64,000 nucleotides of DNA from contig NZ_JAAGWY010000001.1 of assembly GCF_010686705.1 (NCBI RefSeq), positions 1,488,001-1,552,000 on the forward strand, given 5' to 3'. How positions within the stretch are numbered: position 1 is the first letter of the stretch; every line of letters begins with the position of its first letter. Shown one piece after another: positions 35,576 through 44,864 of the stretch. The position numbers and the translations under genes were made by a program. This DNA comes from Leifsonia tongyongensis (lineage in GTDB: Bacteria > Actinomycetota > Actinomycetes > Actinomycetales > Microbacteriaceae). The notes below the pieces were generated by a model. The model did not search any database, had not been told where the DNA came from, and was given only the letters and a program-made list of their open reading frames with translations.

Positions 35576-36370
35576 ATGTACGAGCTCGCACCCAACATCG
35601 AGCTGCTCTTCACTGAGGCCGGCGACTACCAGGACCGCGTTCGCGCGGCCGCTGCGGCGGGCTTCACCGCTGTCGAGATGTGGGGCCCCACGGGGGCGGA
35701 CGCGCCGGCGACGCCGAAGGACCTCCCCGCGCTCAAGGCCGCGCTCGAGGAGACCGGCACGAAGCTCACGGCGCAGCTCTCGGAGCCGCGCACGCAGTTC
35801 ATGATCCCGCCGTGGGACCACTCGGAGTTCTACCGCAAGCTCGACGAGGGCGTCGCCATCGCGCAGGACCTCGGCTGCCCGCGCATCGTCGTCGGCAGCG
35901 GCACGGGCTTCGGCGGCTGGAAGCGCCAGGTGCAGCTCGACAAGCTGATCGAGATCTACCAGAAGGCGATCGCGCAGATCGACGGCTCGGGCATCACGCT
36001 CGCCCTGGAGCCGGTCAACATCCGCGTCGACCACCCGGGCTCGCTGCTCGACCGCACCACGGAGGCCGTCTACGTGGCGCGCGGCGTCGACTCCGCGTAC
36101 TTCGGCGTGCTCTATGACATCTACCACTCCGCCGTCGAGGGCGAGGACATGGCGGCGGAGCTCGAGAACGCGGGCGACCTGATCGCTTACGTGCAGCTCG
36201 CCGACGCCCCCGGGCGCGGCGAACCCGGCTCCGGTGGGCTCGACTGGGCGGCGACATTCGGAACCCTGCGAGCGAGCGGATACGACGGTCCGATCGGGCT
36301 CGAGTACTACCCCACCCAGGAGTCCGTCGCATCCGTCGCTCTGATCCGCGAACTGGCAGCGACGGCATGA
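35576..36370 (+). CDS. Hydroxypyruvate isomerase-like TIM barrel
   Basis: The 264-residue barrel has the Hyi signature set: Glu145 (LEPVN), HPGSLL, Asp181 (YDIYH), Gln207 (QLADAPGRGEPGSG) and Glu243 (LEYYP), that is, a complete E/D/Q/E metal site. Hyi isomerises hydroxypyruvate to tartronate semialdehyde, and close relatives act on keto-sugars. In this operon an isomerisation of an oxidised sugar or of a C3 fragment is more likely than glyoxylate metabolism. It overlaps the following oxidoreductase gene by 4 bases. Confidence 0.85.
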   Translation: MYELAPNIELLFTEAGDYQDRVRAAAAAGFTAVEMWGPTGADAPATPKDLPALKAALEETGTKLTAQLSEPRTQFMIPPWDHSEFYRKLDEGVAIAQDLGCPRIVVGSGTGFGGWKRQVQLDKLIEIYQKAIAQIDGSGITLALEPVNIRVDHPGSLLDRTTEAVYVARGVDSAYFGVLYDIYHSAVEGEDMAAELENAGDLIAYVQLADAPGRGEPGSGGLDWAATFGTLRASGYDGPIGLEYYPTQESVASVALIRELAATA

Positions 36371-37977
36371 GCAGGTATCCGGACGACGCCGACGTCGTGA
36401 TCGTGGGAAGCGGTCCGACGGGTGCCGCCTACGCCCGCATCCTCTCGGAGGAGGCGCCCGATACGCGGATCGCCATGTTCGAGGTCGGGCCGACTGTGTC
36501 GATTCCGCCGGGCGCGCACGTGAAGAACATCGAGGATGCAGCCGTGCGCGCCGAGGCGCAGGAGCTTTCGGAGGGCCCCGGCGCCGGCGCCGCGACGGTG
36601 AGCTCGCCGGGAGCCGTGACCGCGGGACTCCGCCGTGCCCGGCCGGGCACATATCTGCTCGAGTCCGGCTTCCAGGAGCCGGGCGAGGACGGCATGCCCG
36701 TCGTCGCGTTCTCCAGCAACGTCGGAGGCATGGGCGCGCACTGGACTGCCGCGTGCCCTCGGCCCGGAGACAGTGAACGCATCCCGTTCCTTCCCGATCT
36801 CGATGAGCTGCTCGACGAGGGCGACCGCCTGCTCGGAGTCACCACCGACGCGTTCGACGGCGCACCGTTCACCGCCCTGGTGCGCGATCGGCTCGCGGCC
36901 GCGGTCGACGACGATCGGCCGGCTGCGCAGCGTGTGCAGCGGATGCCGCTCGCCGTGCACCGCCGCGAGGACGGCCGGCTCGTCTGGTCGGGATCCGATG
37001 TGGTCTTCGGTGATGTGACGCGCGCCAACCCGAACTTCACCCTGCACGACGAGTCGCTCGTCACCCGTGTGCTGCTCGAAAGCGGACGGGCGAGCGGCGT
37101 CGAGGTGCGCGACCGCCGAACGGGCGAGCAGCACATGGTGCGGGCGCGATTCGTCGTGGTCGCCGCCGACGCCCTGCGCACGCCGCAGGTGCTGTTTGCA
37201 TCCGGTATCCGTCCACCGGCACTCGGGCGGATGCTCAACGACCAGTCGCAGGTCGTGTACGCCACGCGCATCCGAGACGCGGCCGAAGTCACCGCCGGGG
37301 TGCACGGCGAACTCGGCGCCGACCAGGTGGTCGACGGGGCGATCAGCGAGCGGAGCGGCGTCACCTGGGTGCCCTTCACCGACGACCTGCCGTTCCACGG
37401 TCAGGTCATGCAGCTGGATGCCTCACCGGTGCCGCTCGCCGACGACGACCCTGTGGTGCCCGGTTCCATCGTGGGGCTCGGGCTGTTCTGTGCGAAGGAC
37501 CTGCAGTGGGACGACCGCGTCGAGTTCAGCGACGACGAGCGGGACTGGTACGGGATGCCCGCCATGCGCATCCACTACCGGCTCACCGACCGGGACCACG
37601 CCGTGATCGAACGCGCCGAGGTCCGGATCGTCGAGCTCGCAAAGGTGGTGGGGGAGCCGATCGGCGACCGCCCGTTCACGATGCCGCTCGGCGCGTCGCT
37701 GCACTATCAGGGCTCCGTGCGGATGGGCGAGACAGATGACGGCCGCAGCGTGTGCAGCCCCGACAGCGAGGTCTGGGCCGCGCCCGGGGTCTTCGTCGCC
37801 GGCAACGGGCTCATCCCGACGGCCACTGCGTGCAACCCGACCGTCACGTCCGTGGCGCTCGCCGTCAGGGGAGCTCGCCGGCTCGTTCGTTCGTTGGCGG
37901 AGCAGGAATCTCTTGCTTATGTCGAATTCGAACATTACACTGCAGAAACAAGGAATAAGTCAAGGAGGACTCCGTGA
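36367..37977 (+). CDS. Second GMC-type FAD oxidoreductase, CarA-like
   Basis: The 536-residue paralogue of the 19275 gene has the FAD motif VGSGPTGAAYARIL near residue 15, and the catalytic His446 (HYQGSVRMG) and Asn490 (NPTVTSVAL). It is directly followed by its own beta and alpha genes, so a complete oxidase-lyase set is repeated here. Its last ~20 residues (from AYVEFEHYT) extend beyond the end of the paralogue and are coded by unusually AT-rich DNA that may hold an internal promoter (37913-37941). Confidence 0.88.
   Translation: MSRYPDDADVVIVGSGPTGAAYARILSEEAPDTRIAMFEVGPTVSIPPGAHVKNIEDAAVRAEAQELSEGPGAGAATVSSPGAVTAGLRRARPGTYLLESGFQEPGEDGMPVVAFSSNVGGMGAHWTAACPRPGDSERIPFLPDLDELLDEGDRLLGVTTDAFDGAPFTALVRDRLAAAVDDDRPAAQRVQRMPLAVHRREDGRLVWSGSDVVFGDVTRANPNFTLHDESLVTRVLLESGRASGVEVRDRRTGEQHMVRARFVVVAADALRTPQVLFASGIRPPALGRMLNDQSQVVYATRIRDAAEVTAGVHGELGADQVVDGAISERSGVTWVPFTDDLPFHGQVMQLDASPVPLADDDPVVPGSIVGLGLFCAKDLQWDDRVEFSDDERDWYGMPAMRIHYRLTDRDHAVIERAEVRIVELAKVVGEPIGDRPFTMPLGASLHYQGSVRMGETDDGRSVCSPDSEVWAAPGVFVAGNGLIPTATACNPTVTSVALAVRGARRLVRSLAEQESLAYVEFEHYTAETRNKSRRTP
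37913..37941 (+). promoter_or_regulatory. Possible internal promoter inside the oxidoreductase 3' end
   Basis: TTGCTT (37913-37918) and TACACT (37936-37941) are 17 bases apart. A 10-bp palindrome TCGAATTCGA (37922-37931) lies between them, and the 8-mer GCTTATGT is shared with the LysR box at 25624. The match to consensus is only moderate. Confidence 0.3.
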
Positions 37978-38372
37978 TCCCCGATCGCATCATCGAGCAG
38001 GGAACGCTCACCACCGATGGACGACGTGCCGCGGTCGAAGTGCGCATCCCCTGGTACCGGGCGCTGCCCGCGTCCTGCATCGCGGGCGCGACGCTCACGG
38101 TCGACGGCGTCGCCGCCCCCGCGGAATCGCTGCGCTGGCGACTCAACGGACGTGAGCGCACGTTCGCCGACATGCGCGACGACACGGCCGAGTGGTGGTT
38201 CCCGCTCGACTCCGCCGTGCTCTCCGGCGACCTTCCGGTCCCGGCTGACGACGCTGAGCATGATGTCGCCGTCGACCTGACCCTCTACATCCCCTACATC
38301 GTCATCGGCGATGACGAGGTGCTCCACATCGAGGAGCACGACAGCAAGACCATGAAGGCGGTCACGGCATGA
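37974..38372 (+). CDS. DUF6379 protein, deglycosidase beta subunit-like
   Basis: This 132-residue protein starts with GTG after a strong AAGGAGG site and overlaps the oxidoreductase stop. It has the shared pattern of the beta units: IPWYRALP (about 24-31), LTVDGVAAP, a W-rich middle (EWWFPLD) and a strand pair ending YIPYIVIG. Its stop overlaps the start of a TIM-barrel alpha gene (ATGA), the same gene order as at 20899-22223. Confidence 0.84.
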   Translation: MIPDRIIEQGTLTTDGRRAAVEVRIPWYRALPASCIAGATLTVDGVAAPAESLRWRLNGRERTFADMRDDTAEWWFPLDSAVLSGDLPVPADDAEHDVAVDLTLYIPYIVIGDDEVLHIEEHDSKTMKAVTA

Positions 38373-39487
38373 GCGCGAGCATCCCGAACCCGGGCTCCCC
38401 GATCCAGGGTGTGACGCTGTACAGCTTCACGCGCGCGTTCCACGGGCGCGAATACGACCTCGAGGGCCTCATCCGCAAAGTCGCGGCCGACGGATACGGA
38501 CCCGGGCTCGAAGTCATCGGCTTCTCCAGCTTCCGGGGCTTCCCGGTGATCGAAGACTCCTTCGCCGGCTGGTTCCGCGACCTCGTCTCCGAAGTTGGAC
38601 TGGTGCAGACGTCCCTCGCCATCAATGCCGACATCGGCATACATCGCGACCGGATGCTCAACCAGGACGAACTCATCGAATACATGCGCCTGCAGATCGA
38701 GGCCGCAGCGAAGCTCGGCTTCCCGATCGCCCGGGTGCAGATCTCGATCACCCCCGACTCGATGGCAGCGCTCGCGCCCATTGCCGAACGCTACGGCGTC
38801 ACGCTCGCGCTCGAGGTGCACGCCGACCAGTACGCATCGCATCCGCGCATCCTCGCCCTGCGCGACCGGTACGAAGAGGTCGGCTCGCCCTTCCTCGGGT
38901 TCACCGCCGACTGGGGAGCCACGACGGTCGGCTTCGCGCCGTCGCTGTTGGAGGCGTACCGCCGCCGCGGCGCAACCGACGAACTGCTCGGCAAAGTCGT
39001 CGAGCTGTGGAACGAGTTCTACCAGGCCGGCCCACCCGCCGACCAGGCCGATCACGGGCAGCGCTTCGGCCGGTTCATCGGTCTCGCCGCGCAGAACGGC
39101 CGGCCCGACCTCGGCATCGACTTCGCGATCAACGGCACCGGCCTGTTCGGGCCGGCCCGCGTCGACGACTGGCTCGAGATCATGCCGTGGATCAAGCATG
39201 TGCACGGCAAGTTCTTCGGCATCGACGAGCAGCACGAGGAGCCTTCGGTTCCCGTTCGCGACCTCGTCGCACTGCTGGTGCGCAACGGCTACAACGGGGC
39301 GATCTCCAGTGAATACGAGGGATGGCACTGGAACTACTGGCAGTCGCCGTTCGAGATCATCCGCGACGAGCAGGCGGTACAGCGCTCGGCCGCACAGGAT
39401 GCGGGCAGCCGCATGGTGACGGATGCCGTCGAGGCACGTGCGCAGCTCGCGCAATGGCTGCCGACCACTGAAGGAGTAAAGGCATGA
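38369..39487 (+). CDS. TIM-barrel deglycosidase alpha subunit-like
   Basis: The 372-residue barrel carries the full metal site: Glu149 (LEVHAD), Asp181 (TADWGA), His277/His279 (HVHGKFFGID) and Glu315 (SSEYEGWHW). It is longer than the 21297 barrel by a C-terminal extension. The partner beta gene is directly in front with a 4-base overlap, and a third barrel gene follows with the same overlap. It should be the lyase partner of the 37974 protein. Confidence 0.85.
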   Translation: MSASIPNPGSPIQGVTLYSFTRAFHGREYDLEGLIRKVAADGYGPGLEVIGFSSFRGFPVIEDSFAGWFRDLVSEVGLVQTSLAINADIGIHRDRMLNQDELIEYMRLQIEAAAKLGFPIARVQISITPDSMAALAPIAERYGVTLALEVHADQYASHPRILALRDRYEEVGSPFLGFTADWGATTVGFAPSLLEAYRRRGATDELLGKVVELWNEFYQAGPPADQADHGQRFGRFIGLAAQNGRPDLGIDFAINGTGLFGPARVDDWLEIMPWIKHVHGKFFGIDEQHEEPSVPVRDLVALLVRNGYNGAISSEYEGWHWNYWQSPFEIIRDEQAVQRSAAQDAGSRMVTDAVEARAQLAQWLPTTEGVKA

Positions 39488-40515
39488 GCAACGGAATCGC
39501 CGGGACCGGCATCAAGCTCGGAACGACCCTCTATTCGATGACGAGCGAATTCGCTGCCGGCATCTACACACCGGAGACGCTCATCGCGGTCGTCGCTGAG
39601 AACGGGATCGGGCCGGGCGTCGAGTTCAACATCGCACAGCTCCTGCGGACCTACCCGGATGTCGATGCCGAGTTCGTGAGGCTCTGGTTCGACTCGCTCG
39701 AGAAATACGAGCTCGAACCGAGCGCGGTCGGCACCAACCTCGATATGGGCCGTCGCAAGGACCGCGATATGACGCCCGACGAGGAGCACGATTTCCTCGC
39801 CCGCCAGTTGAAGACGGCGCACACGCTCGGGTTCAAGCGGGTCGTCATCCGGTCCGCCGGCCGGGAGCTGCTGCGCAGTCTCCTGCCGCTCGCCGAGAAA
39901 TACGACCAGCGGCTCGGCTACGAGATCCACGCACCCCAGGGGCCGAACGACCCGACGGTGGTCGGCATCCGCGAGCTGTACGACGAGCTCGGCAGCGACC
40001 GACTCGGCTTCACCGCCGACTTCTCGTCGACCATGCACAGCCTGTCGCCGACCCTGCTCTCGCAGCTGACCAAGATGGGTCTCGACGAGAAGCACATCCC
40101 GGTGATGAACGAGATCTGGCACGAGCCGACCCCCATGCACGTACGCAACCAGAAGTTCGAGGACTACCTGAGGGGAGAGGGCGTCGACCCGACCGGCTTC
40201 GGTCCGTTCACGCGGTTGGCGTTCAACATGCACGGGCTGGTGCCGCCGGAGGAATGGCTGGACATCATGCCGCAGATCTTCCATGTGCACTCGAAGTTCT
40301 ACGACATCGGCGCCGATGGCGAAGAACCGGCCATGGACATTCCCCGCATCGTGCGGCAGTTCGTGAAGGGCGGCTACACCGGCTATCTCTCCAGCGAGTG
40401 GGAGGGCCACGCTTTCTCCGACCTCGGCGAATCCGACCCGATCGACCTGGTCAAGAAGCAGCACGCGCTCATCCGCCGCACCATCGAAGAAGCCGTAGCC
40501 GGCGTCCCGGCCTGA
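39484..40515 (+). CDS. TIM-barrel deglycosidase alpha subunit-like, close to the fused form
   Basis: This 343-residue barrel has Glu147 (YEIHAP), Asp179 (TADFSST), His267/His269 (HVHSKFYDIG) and Glu305 (SSEWEGHAF). It reads through most of its length like the C-terminal half of the fusion at 22226: both have NLDMG, DRDMTPDEE, TMHS and LAFNMHG. No beta gene touches it; the closest in kind is at 41339, separated by a SnoaL-like gene. I infer that these two form the split counterpart of the fusion. Confidence 0.85.
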   Translation: MSNGIAGTGIKLGTTLYSMTSEFAAGIYTPETLIAVVAENGIGPGVEFNIAQLLRTYPDVDAEFVRLWFDSLEKYELEPSAVGTNLDMGRRKDRDMTPDEEHDFLARQLKTAHTLGFKRVVIRSAGRELLRSLLPLAEKYDQRLGYEIHAPQGPNDPTVVGIRELYDELGSDRLGFTADFSSTMHSLSPTLLSQLTKMGLDEKHIPVMNEIWHEPTPMHVRNQKFEDYLRGEGVDPTGFGPFTRLAFNMHGLVPPEEWLDIMPQIFHVHSKFYDIGADGEEPAMDIPRIVRQFVKGGYTGYLSSEWEGHAFSDLGESDPIDLVKKQHALIRRTIEEAVAGVPA

Positions 40516-40531
40516 CGCAGGAGACCGAATA

Positions 40532-41329
40532 ATGTCAGACACCGTGACCGACGCATCCGTCACCGACGCATCCGTCAAGGAACTCGTCGCCGAGGTCGCG
40601 CGCCTGCGCGACGAGGTCGCCGCAGCCGCGAAGCTCGCCCGCCGCGCTGCGGACCGGGACGAGGTCGAGAATCTCTTCAACCGCTATATGTATCTGCACA
40701 ACGCGTTCCAGGACGAGCAGATCATCCCGCTCTGGGTGAAGCGCGGAACGGACGGCATTCGCGCCCGCTACACGAACGCAGGCCAGTACACCGACTACGA
40801 CAGCGTCATCCGCTATCACCAGGGGCGCCCTGCCCCCGCGGGCAAGCTCATCCTCCACGCGACGACGACACCGGTGGTCGAGGTCGCGGCGGACGGCGAG
40901 ACTGCGAAGGGCGTGTGGCTCATGGCGGGCACCGAGTCCGGGCTGACCGACCCGGCCGTCGCCGAGGCGTTCCCCGACATGTACTCGCCGGATGAGGTGC
41001 TCGGCAAGAAGGTCTGGGCGCACTGGGTCTGGTGCAAGTACGCGATCGACTTCCTGCGCCAGGACGGCGAATGGAAGATCTGGAAGTTCCGCTGCTACGA
41101 GCTCGCCCGGGCACCGTTCGAAGAGAACTGGGTCAGCTTCGGCGAGAAGAACCAGGGTGCGTTCGACCTCGACCTCATGTACTTCGGCGACGACGGCAAG
41201 CCCGTCTTCATGCCGAAGGCCGACGAGCCGGTGCCGAGCGAGAACCACCCGTACAGCCCGACCACGGTGCAGAAGCTCGAGCCCGAGCCCCCGCAGCCGT
41301 TCGAGACCTTCGTCGACACCTTCAAGTAG
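40532..41329 (+). CDS. SnoaL-like/NTF2-fold protein, 265 residues
   Basis: The N-terminus starts with a tandem TDASVTDASV, then a helix (about 18-40) and the NTF2-like domain (EVENLFNRYMYLHNAF..., HATTTPVVEVA, WAHWVWCKYAIDFLRQDGEWKIWKFRCYEL). A Pro-rich tail completes it. SnoaL-like proteins of this length are seen as hydratases, lyases or cyclases in aromatic and steroid catabolism. Lying between an alpha and a beta lyase gene, it may process the enol product, but no reaction can be assigned. It is unrelated in detail to the shorter SnoaL protein at 35192. Confidence 0.8.
   Translation: MSDTVTDASVTDASVKELVAEVARLRDEVAAAAKLARRAADRDEVENLFNRYMYLHNAFQDEQIIPLWVKRGTDGIRARYTNAGQYTDYDSVIRYHQGRPAPAGKLILHATTTPVVEVAADGETAKGVWLMAGTESGLTDPAVAEAFPDMYSPDEVLGKKVWAHWVWCKYAIDFLRQDGEWKIWKFRCYELARAPFEENWVSFGEKNQGAFDLDLMYFGDDGKPVFMPKADEPVPSENHPYSPTTVQKLEPEPPQPFETFVDTFK
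40547..40576 (+). repeat. Tandem 15-bp exact repeat in the SnoaL-like gene
   Basis: ACCGACGCATCCGTC occurs twice head to tail and encodes TDASV twice near the N-terminus. It is in frame and may vary in copy number between strains. Confidence 0.8.
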
Positions 41330-41338
41330 GGATGGATC

Positions 41339-41755
41339 ATGGCAACGCACAACTCACTCTTCGCTGACAGCGACGTCCGCCGCACTGCCGACGGGATCGC
41401 CGTCTCGGTCCAGCTTCCCTGGTACCGCAGCCTGTGGCTCTCAGCCGTCGACGACGTCGCGGCGACCGTCAACGGCGTCGCGGTTCCGAAGGAGGACCTG
41501 CGGTTCGAACTGAACGGCCGCAGCTACCGGATCGAAGAACTGCCCGAGCAGTTCGACACGCTCTGGTTCGTCGCGGACCGGCCCGACGTGGTCATCCCGC
41601 TCGACCACGCTCCCGCGGCCGGCGAGGAGCTCACCGTCGAGGTGGCCCTCACGATGCGCCTGCTCTACATGCAGATCATGCCGGGCGTCGACGGCGGCCC
41701 GGGCCGCTATGTGACCAACCGTGTGCCCGTCGAGCGTGAGGTGGTGCTGGCGTGA
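41339..41755 (+). CDS. DUF6379 protein, deglycosidase beta subunit-like
   Basis: The 138-residue protein shares with the N-terminal half of the fusion at 22226 the motifs LPWYRSLWLS (about 27-36), a FELNGRSYRIEELP element, and MQIMPGVDGGPGRYV near 109-123. This makes it the free form of that beta unit and, by the fusion, the likely partner of the barrel at 39484. Its stop overlaps the Gfo/Idh/MocA gene by 4 bases. Confidence 0.85.
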   Translation: MATHNSLFADSDVRRTADGIAVSVQLPWYRSLWLSAVDDVAATVNGVAVPKEDLRFELNGRSYRIEELPEQFDTLWFVADRPDVVIPLDHAPAAGEELTVEVALTMRLLYMQIMPGVDGGPGRYVTNRVPVEREVVLA

Positions 41756-42951
41756 CGCATGGTCGTGCCGAGGGCCGCCCGCTTCGGGTGGCCATGATCG
41801 GTTACGGGTTCATGGGGGCCGCGCACTCGGTGGGCTGGCGCCAGGCGCCGGCGGTCTTCGACCTGCCCCTCGGGGTCGAGATGGCGGTCGTCGTCGGCCG
41901 GAACGCGGATGCGGTCGCCCAGGCTGCCGCCCACTGGGGCTGGACGGAGTCGGCGACCGACTGGCGTTCGGTGATCGCGCGCGACGACATCGACATCGTC
42001 GACATCGTGACGCCGGGCGATTCGCACGCCGAGATCGCGATCGCCGCCCTGGATGCGGGCAAGCACGTGCTCTGCGAGAAACCGCTCGCCAACTCGGTCG
42101 CCGAGGCGGAGGCGATGCTCGCCGCTGCGACGCGAGCATCCGAGCGCGGGGTGAAGGCCATGGTCGGGTTCACCTACCGACGGGTTCCCGCAGTGACGTT
42201 CCTTCGGGACCTCATCGCGCAAGGCGTAGTGGGCACGGTGCAGCAGGTGCGCGCCGCCTATCGGCAGGACTGGCTGGTCGACCCGCAGATGCCGCTCGCG
42301 TGGCGGCTGCAGAAGGAGCACGCCGGCTCGGGCGCGCTCGGCGACATCGGCGCTCACATCATCGACATGACCCAGTTCGTGACGGGCCAGCAGGTCGAGG
42401 CCGTGTCCGGCACCGTCGAGACGATCGTGAAGCAGCGGCCCCTTCTCGGCTCGGGGTCGGGCCTCGCCGGCGTCGCCGCCGAGGGCTACGGCGACGTGAC
42501 CGTCGACGACGCTGCGATTTTCACGGGCCGGTTGACGGGAGGAGCGCTCGTCTCGTTCGAGGCGACGCGGTTCGCAACCGGACGGAAGAACGCGCTGACC
42601 ATCGAAGTCTCGGGAGACCAGGGCGCGCTCGCGTTCGACCTGGAAGACCTCAACAGCCTGCAGTTCTACGACCGGCGGGAGCCGGCGGACCGGCAGGGAT
42701 TCACGAAGATCCTGGTGACCGAGGCCCAGCATCCGTATGTCGGCGCATGGTGGCCCGCCGGCCACATGCTCGGCTACGAACACGGGTTCGTGCACCAGGT
42801 GGTCGACTTCGTCGGCACCCTCGTCGACGGTACGGATCCGCATCCAAATTTCGCCGAAGGACTGAGCGTTCAACGGGTGCTGGCCGCGGTCGAGGAGAGC
42901 GCCGCACAGAATTCTGCATGGGTGCCCACGGGCGCCCGTGCGCATGAATAA
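41752..42951 (+). CDS. Gfo/Idh/MocA family NAD(P)-dependent dehydrogenase
   Basis: The 399-residue enzyme has the N-terminal dinucleotide motif GYGFMG (17-22), the family signature CEKPLANS with the catalytic Lys110, and the usual C-terminal beta-sheet domain with [10 protein letters not shown]. In the gut Dgp pathway the 3-oxidation of the C-glycoside is done by a Gfo/Idh/MocA enzyme instead of a flavoenzyme, so this gene may be a third sugar 3-oxidase in the cluster. It might also reduce the released keto-sugar. Confidence 0.9.
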   Translation: MTHGRAEGRPLRVAMIGYGFMGAAHSVGWRQAPAVFDLPLGVEMAVVVGRNADAVAQAAAHWGWTESATDWRSVIARDDIDIVDIVTPGDSHAEIAIAALDAGKHVLCEKPLANSVAEAEAMLAAATRASERGVKAMVGFTYRRVPAVTFLRDLIAQGVVGTVQQVRAAYRQDWLVDPQMPLAWRLQKEHAGSGALGDIGAHIIDMTQFVTGQQVEAVSGTVETIVKQRPLLGSGSGLAGVAAEGYGDVTVDDAAIFTGRLTGGALVSFEATRFATGRKNALTIEVSGDQGALAFDLEDLNSLQFYDRREPADRQGFTKILVTEAQHPYVGAWWPAGHMLGYEHGFVHQVVDFVGTLVDGTDPHPNFAEGLSVQRVLAAVEESAAQNSAWVPTGARAHE

Positions 42952-42974
42952 GTCGTCTTGAGAGGGAGAATCCG

Positions 42975-43997
42975 ATGACACGTCCGATCACTCTGTTCAC
43001 CGGCCAGTGGGCCGACCTGCCGCTCGAAGAAGTGGCCCGGCTCGCAGGCGAGTGGGGCTACGACGGACTCGAGATCGCCTGTTGGGGCGACCATCTCGAG
43101 GTCTCGCGGTGGGACGACGAGGCCTACGTGCAGTCGCGCCGCGACATCCTGGAGCGCAACGGCCTGAAGGTGTGGACGATCTCCAACCATCTCGCGGGCC
43201 AGGCGGTCTGCGACGACCCGATCGACGAGCGGCACCGTGACATCCTCAACGACCGTGTCTGGGGCGACGGCGAGCCCGAGGGCGTCCGGCGGCGGGCCGC
43301 AGAGGAGCTGAAGCTGACGGCGCGGATGGCCGCGAAGCTCGGCGTGAAGACGGTGACCGGGTTCACCGGATCGTCGATCTGGAAGGCCGTCGCGATGTTC
43401 CCGCCGGCTTCCGACGAGTGGATCGCCGCGGGCTACCAGGACTTCGCCAACCGGTGGCATCCCATCCTCGACGTCTTCGAAGAGGTCGGCGTGCGGTTCG
43501 CTCTCGAAGTGCATCCGTCGGAGATCGCGTACGACTACTGGACCGCGAAGGCGACCCTCGACGCGATCGGCCACCGGCCGAGCTTCGGGATCAACTTCGA
43601 CCCGTCGCACTTCATGTGGCAGCAGCTGGACCCGGTGGCGTTCGTGCTCGACTTCGCCGACCACATCTTCCACGTGCACGTCAAGGAGTCGATCACGAAC
43701 CTCGACGGACGCAACGGCGTGCTCGGCTCCCACCTGCCGTGGGCCAACCCGCGGCGCGGCTGGACGTTCGTGTCGACAGCGCACGGGCAGGTGCCGTGGG
43801 AACCGCTGTTCCGCGCACTCAACGCGATCGGCTACACCGGGCCGACGTCGGTGGAGTGGGAGGACGCGGGCATGGACCGCCTGCAGGGGGCGCCCGAGGC
43901 GATCGCGTTCGTGCGCAAGCTCAACGCGATCACGCCGCCCGCGGCCGCCTTCGACGCCGCGTTCTCGACGTCACGCGACGGCGCCGGCGCCTCGTGA
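42975..43997 (+). CDS. Sugar phosphate isomerase/epimerase-like TIM barrel
   Basis: The 340-residue barrel has Glu178 (LEVHPS), Asp209 (NFDPSH), His233/His235 (HVHVKES) and Glu294 (VEWEDAG). It lacks the KFY...SSEWEGH signature of the deglycosidase-like barrels and looks like the group found next to Gfo/Idh/MocA and ThuA genes in keto-sugar pathways. AGAGGGAG precedes the ATG. It is coupled to the ThuA gene by a GTGA overlap. A role in isomerising or cleaving a 3-keto-sugar is likely. Confidence 0.85.
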   Translation: MTRPITLFTGQWADLPLEEVARLAGEWGYDGLEIACWGDHLEVSRWDDEAYVQSRRDILERNGLKVWTISNHLAGQAVCDDPIDERHRDILNDRVWGDGEPEGVRRRAAEELKLTARMAAKLGVKTVTGFTGSSIWKAVAMFPPASDEWIAAGYQDFANRWHPILDVFEEVGVRFALEVHPSEIAYDYWTAKATLDAIGHRPSFGINFDPSHFMWQQLDPVAFVLDFADHIFHVHVKESITNLDGRNGVLGSHLPWANPRRGWTFVSTAHGQVPWEPLFRALNAIGYTGPTSVEWEDAGMDRLQGAPEAIAFVRKLNAITPPAAAFDAAFSTSRDGAGAS

Positions 43998-44863
43998 CCG
44001 GTCTGCTTCCGGTCCTCATCCTGTCGGGACACATGACCCGGGAGCACGACAACGAGTCCCGCAGCTTCCGACAGCACAACCAGTGGCTGACCACGCTGCT
44101 CGAGGACACCGGGCGCTTCCGCGTGCGGGTCATCGAGGACCCCCGCGGTCTCGGAGCGGAGATCATCGACAAGTACGACGTCGTGATCGTCGTGTTCGAA
44201 GGACGCGACGGGTACCACGAGAAGGCCGTCGGCTTCGGCGCCGAGACCGACGCGGCGCTCCTCCGGCTCGTCCACGACGACGGCAAGGGGATCGTCTGGT
44301 TCCACGGCTCCGCCGCCCAGGAGGACGACTGGGGCTACCCCGAGGCGTACAACGTCATGCGGGGCGCGAAGCTGAGCGTACCGACTGGTCTCCGCCCGCG
44401 ACCCTGGGGCGAGGCGCAGCTGCACACCGTGGAGCCGCGTCACGAGATCACCGAGGGCATCAGCCAAACCTGGACGGTGACCGGCGACGACATCCTCACC
44501 GGTGTGCAGCTCTACGACGGATCCGAGGTGCTGCTCACAGTCTTCGACGACCTCGAGTCCTATGAGAACGCGCCGATGTGGCCGATGTCGCATTATCCGG
44601 TGGCGATCCCACCCGAGGGCATCGCCGGTCTGCCGGGGATGAACACGCACCAGCCGATCGCCTGGATCAACGAGTACGGCGCGGGGCGCTCCTTCACGAT
44701 CACGATCGGGCACGACATCGACACCTTCCGGCGCATCGAGTTCATCAAGATGTTCCCGCGCGGCGTCGAGTGGGCGGCGACCGGGAAGGTCTCGTTGAAT
44801 GGGCCCGACCGCAGAGGCGAACGGCGCTTCTTGCCGTGGCCCTATTACAACCGAGAGGGCTGA
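43994..44863 (+). CDS. ThuA domain protein
   Basis: Starting at the GTG that overlaps the previous stop, the protein has 289 residues and the glutamine-amidotransferase-like ThuA fold ([56 protein letters not shown]). ThuA proteins accompany dehydrogenases that make 3-keto-glycosides in trehalose and related pathways; their exact chemistry is poorly defined. The upstream part of the open frame overlaps the TIM-barrel gene and is not real. Confidence 0.85.
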   Translation: MTGLLPVLILSGHMTREHDNESRSFRQHNQWLTTLLEDTGRFRVRVIEDPRGLGAEIIDKYDVVIVVFEGRDGYHEKAVGFGAETDAALLRLVHDDGKGIVWFHGSAAQEDDWGYPEAYNVMRGAKLSVPTGLRPRPWGEAQLHTVEPRHEITEGISQTWTVTGDDILTGVQLYDGSEVLLTVFDDLESYENAPMWPMSHYPVAIPPEGIAGLPGMNTHQPIAWINEYGAGRSFTITIGHDIDTFRRIEFIKMFPRGVEWAATGKVSLNGPDRRGERRFLPWPYYNREG

Positions 44864-44864
44864 T

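Noticed and set aside
43418-43993. N-terminal extension of ThuA over the preceding barrel
   Set aside because: It overlaps the barrel gene in another frame; the GTG at 43994 gives the usual ThuA N-terminus.
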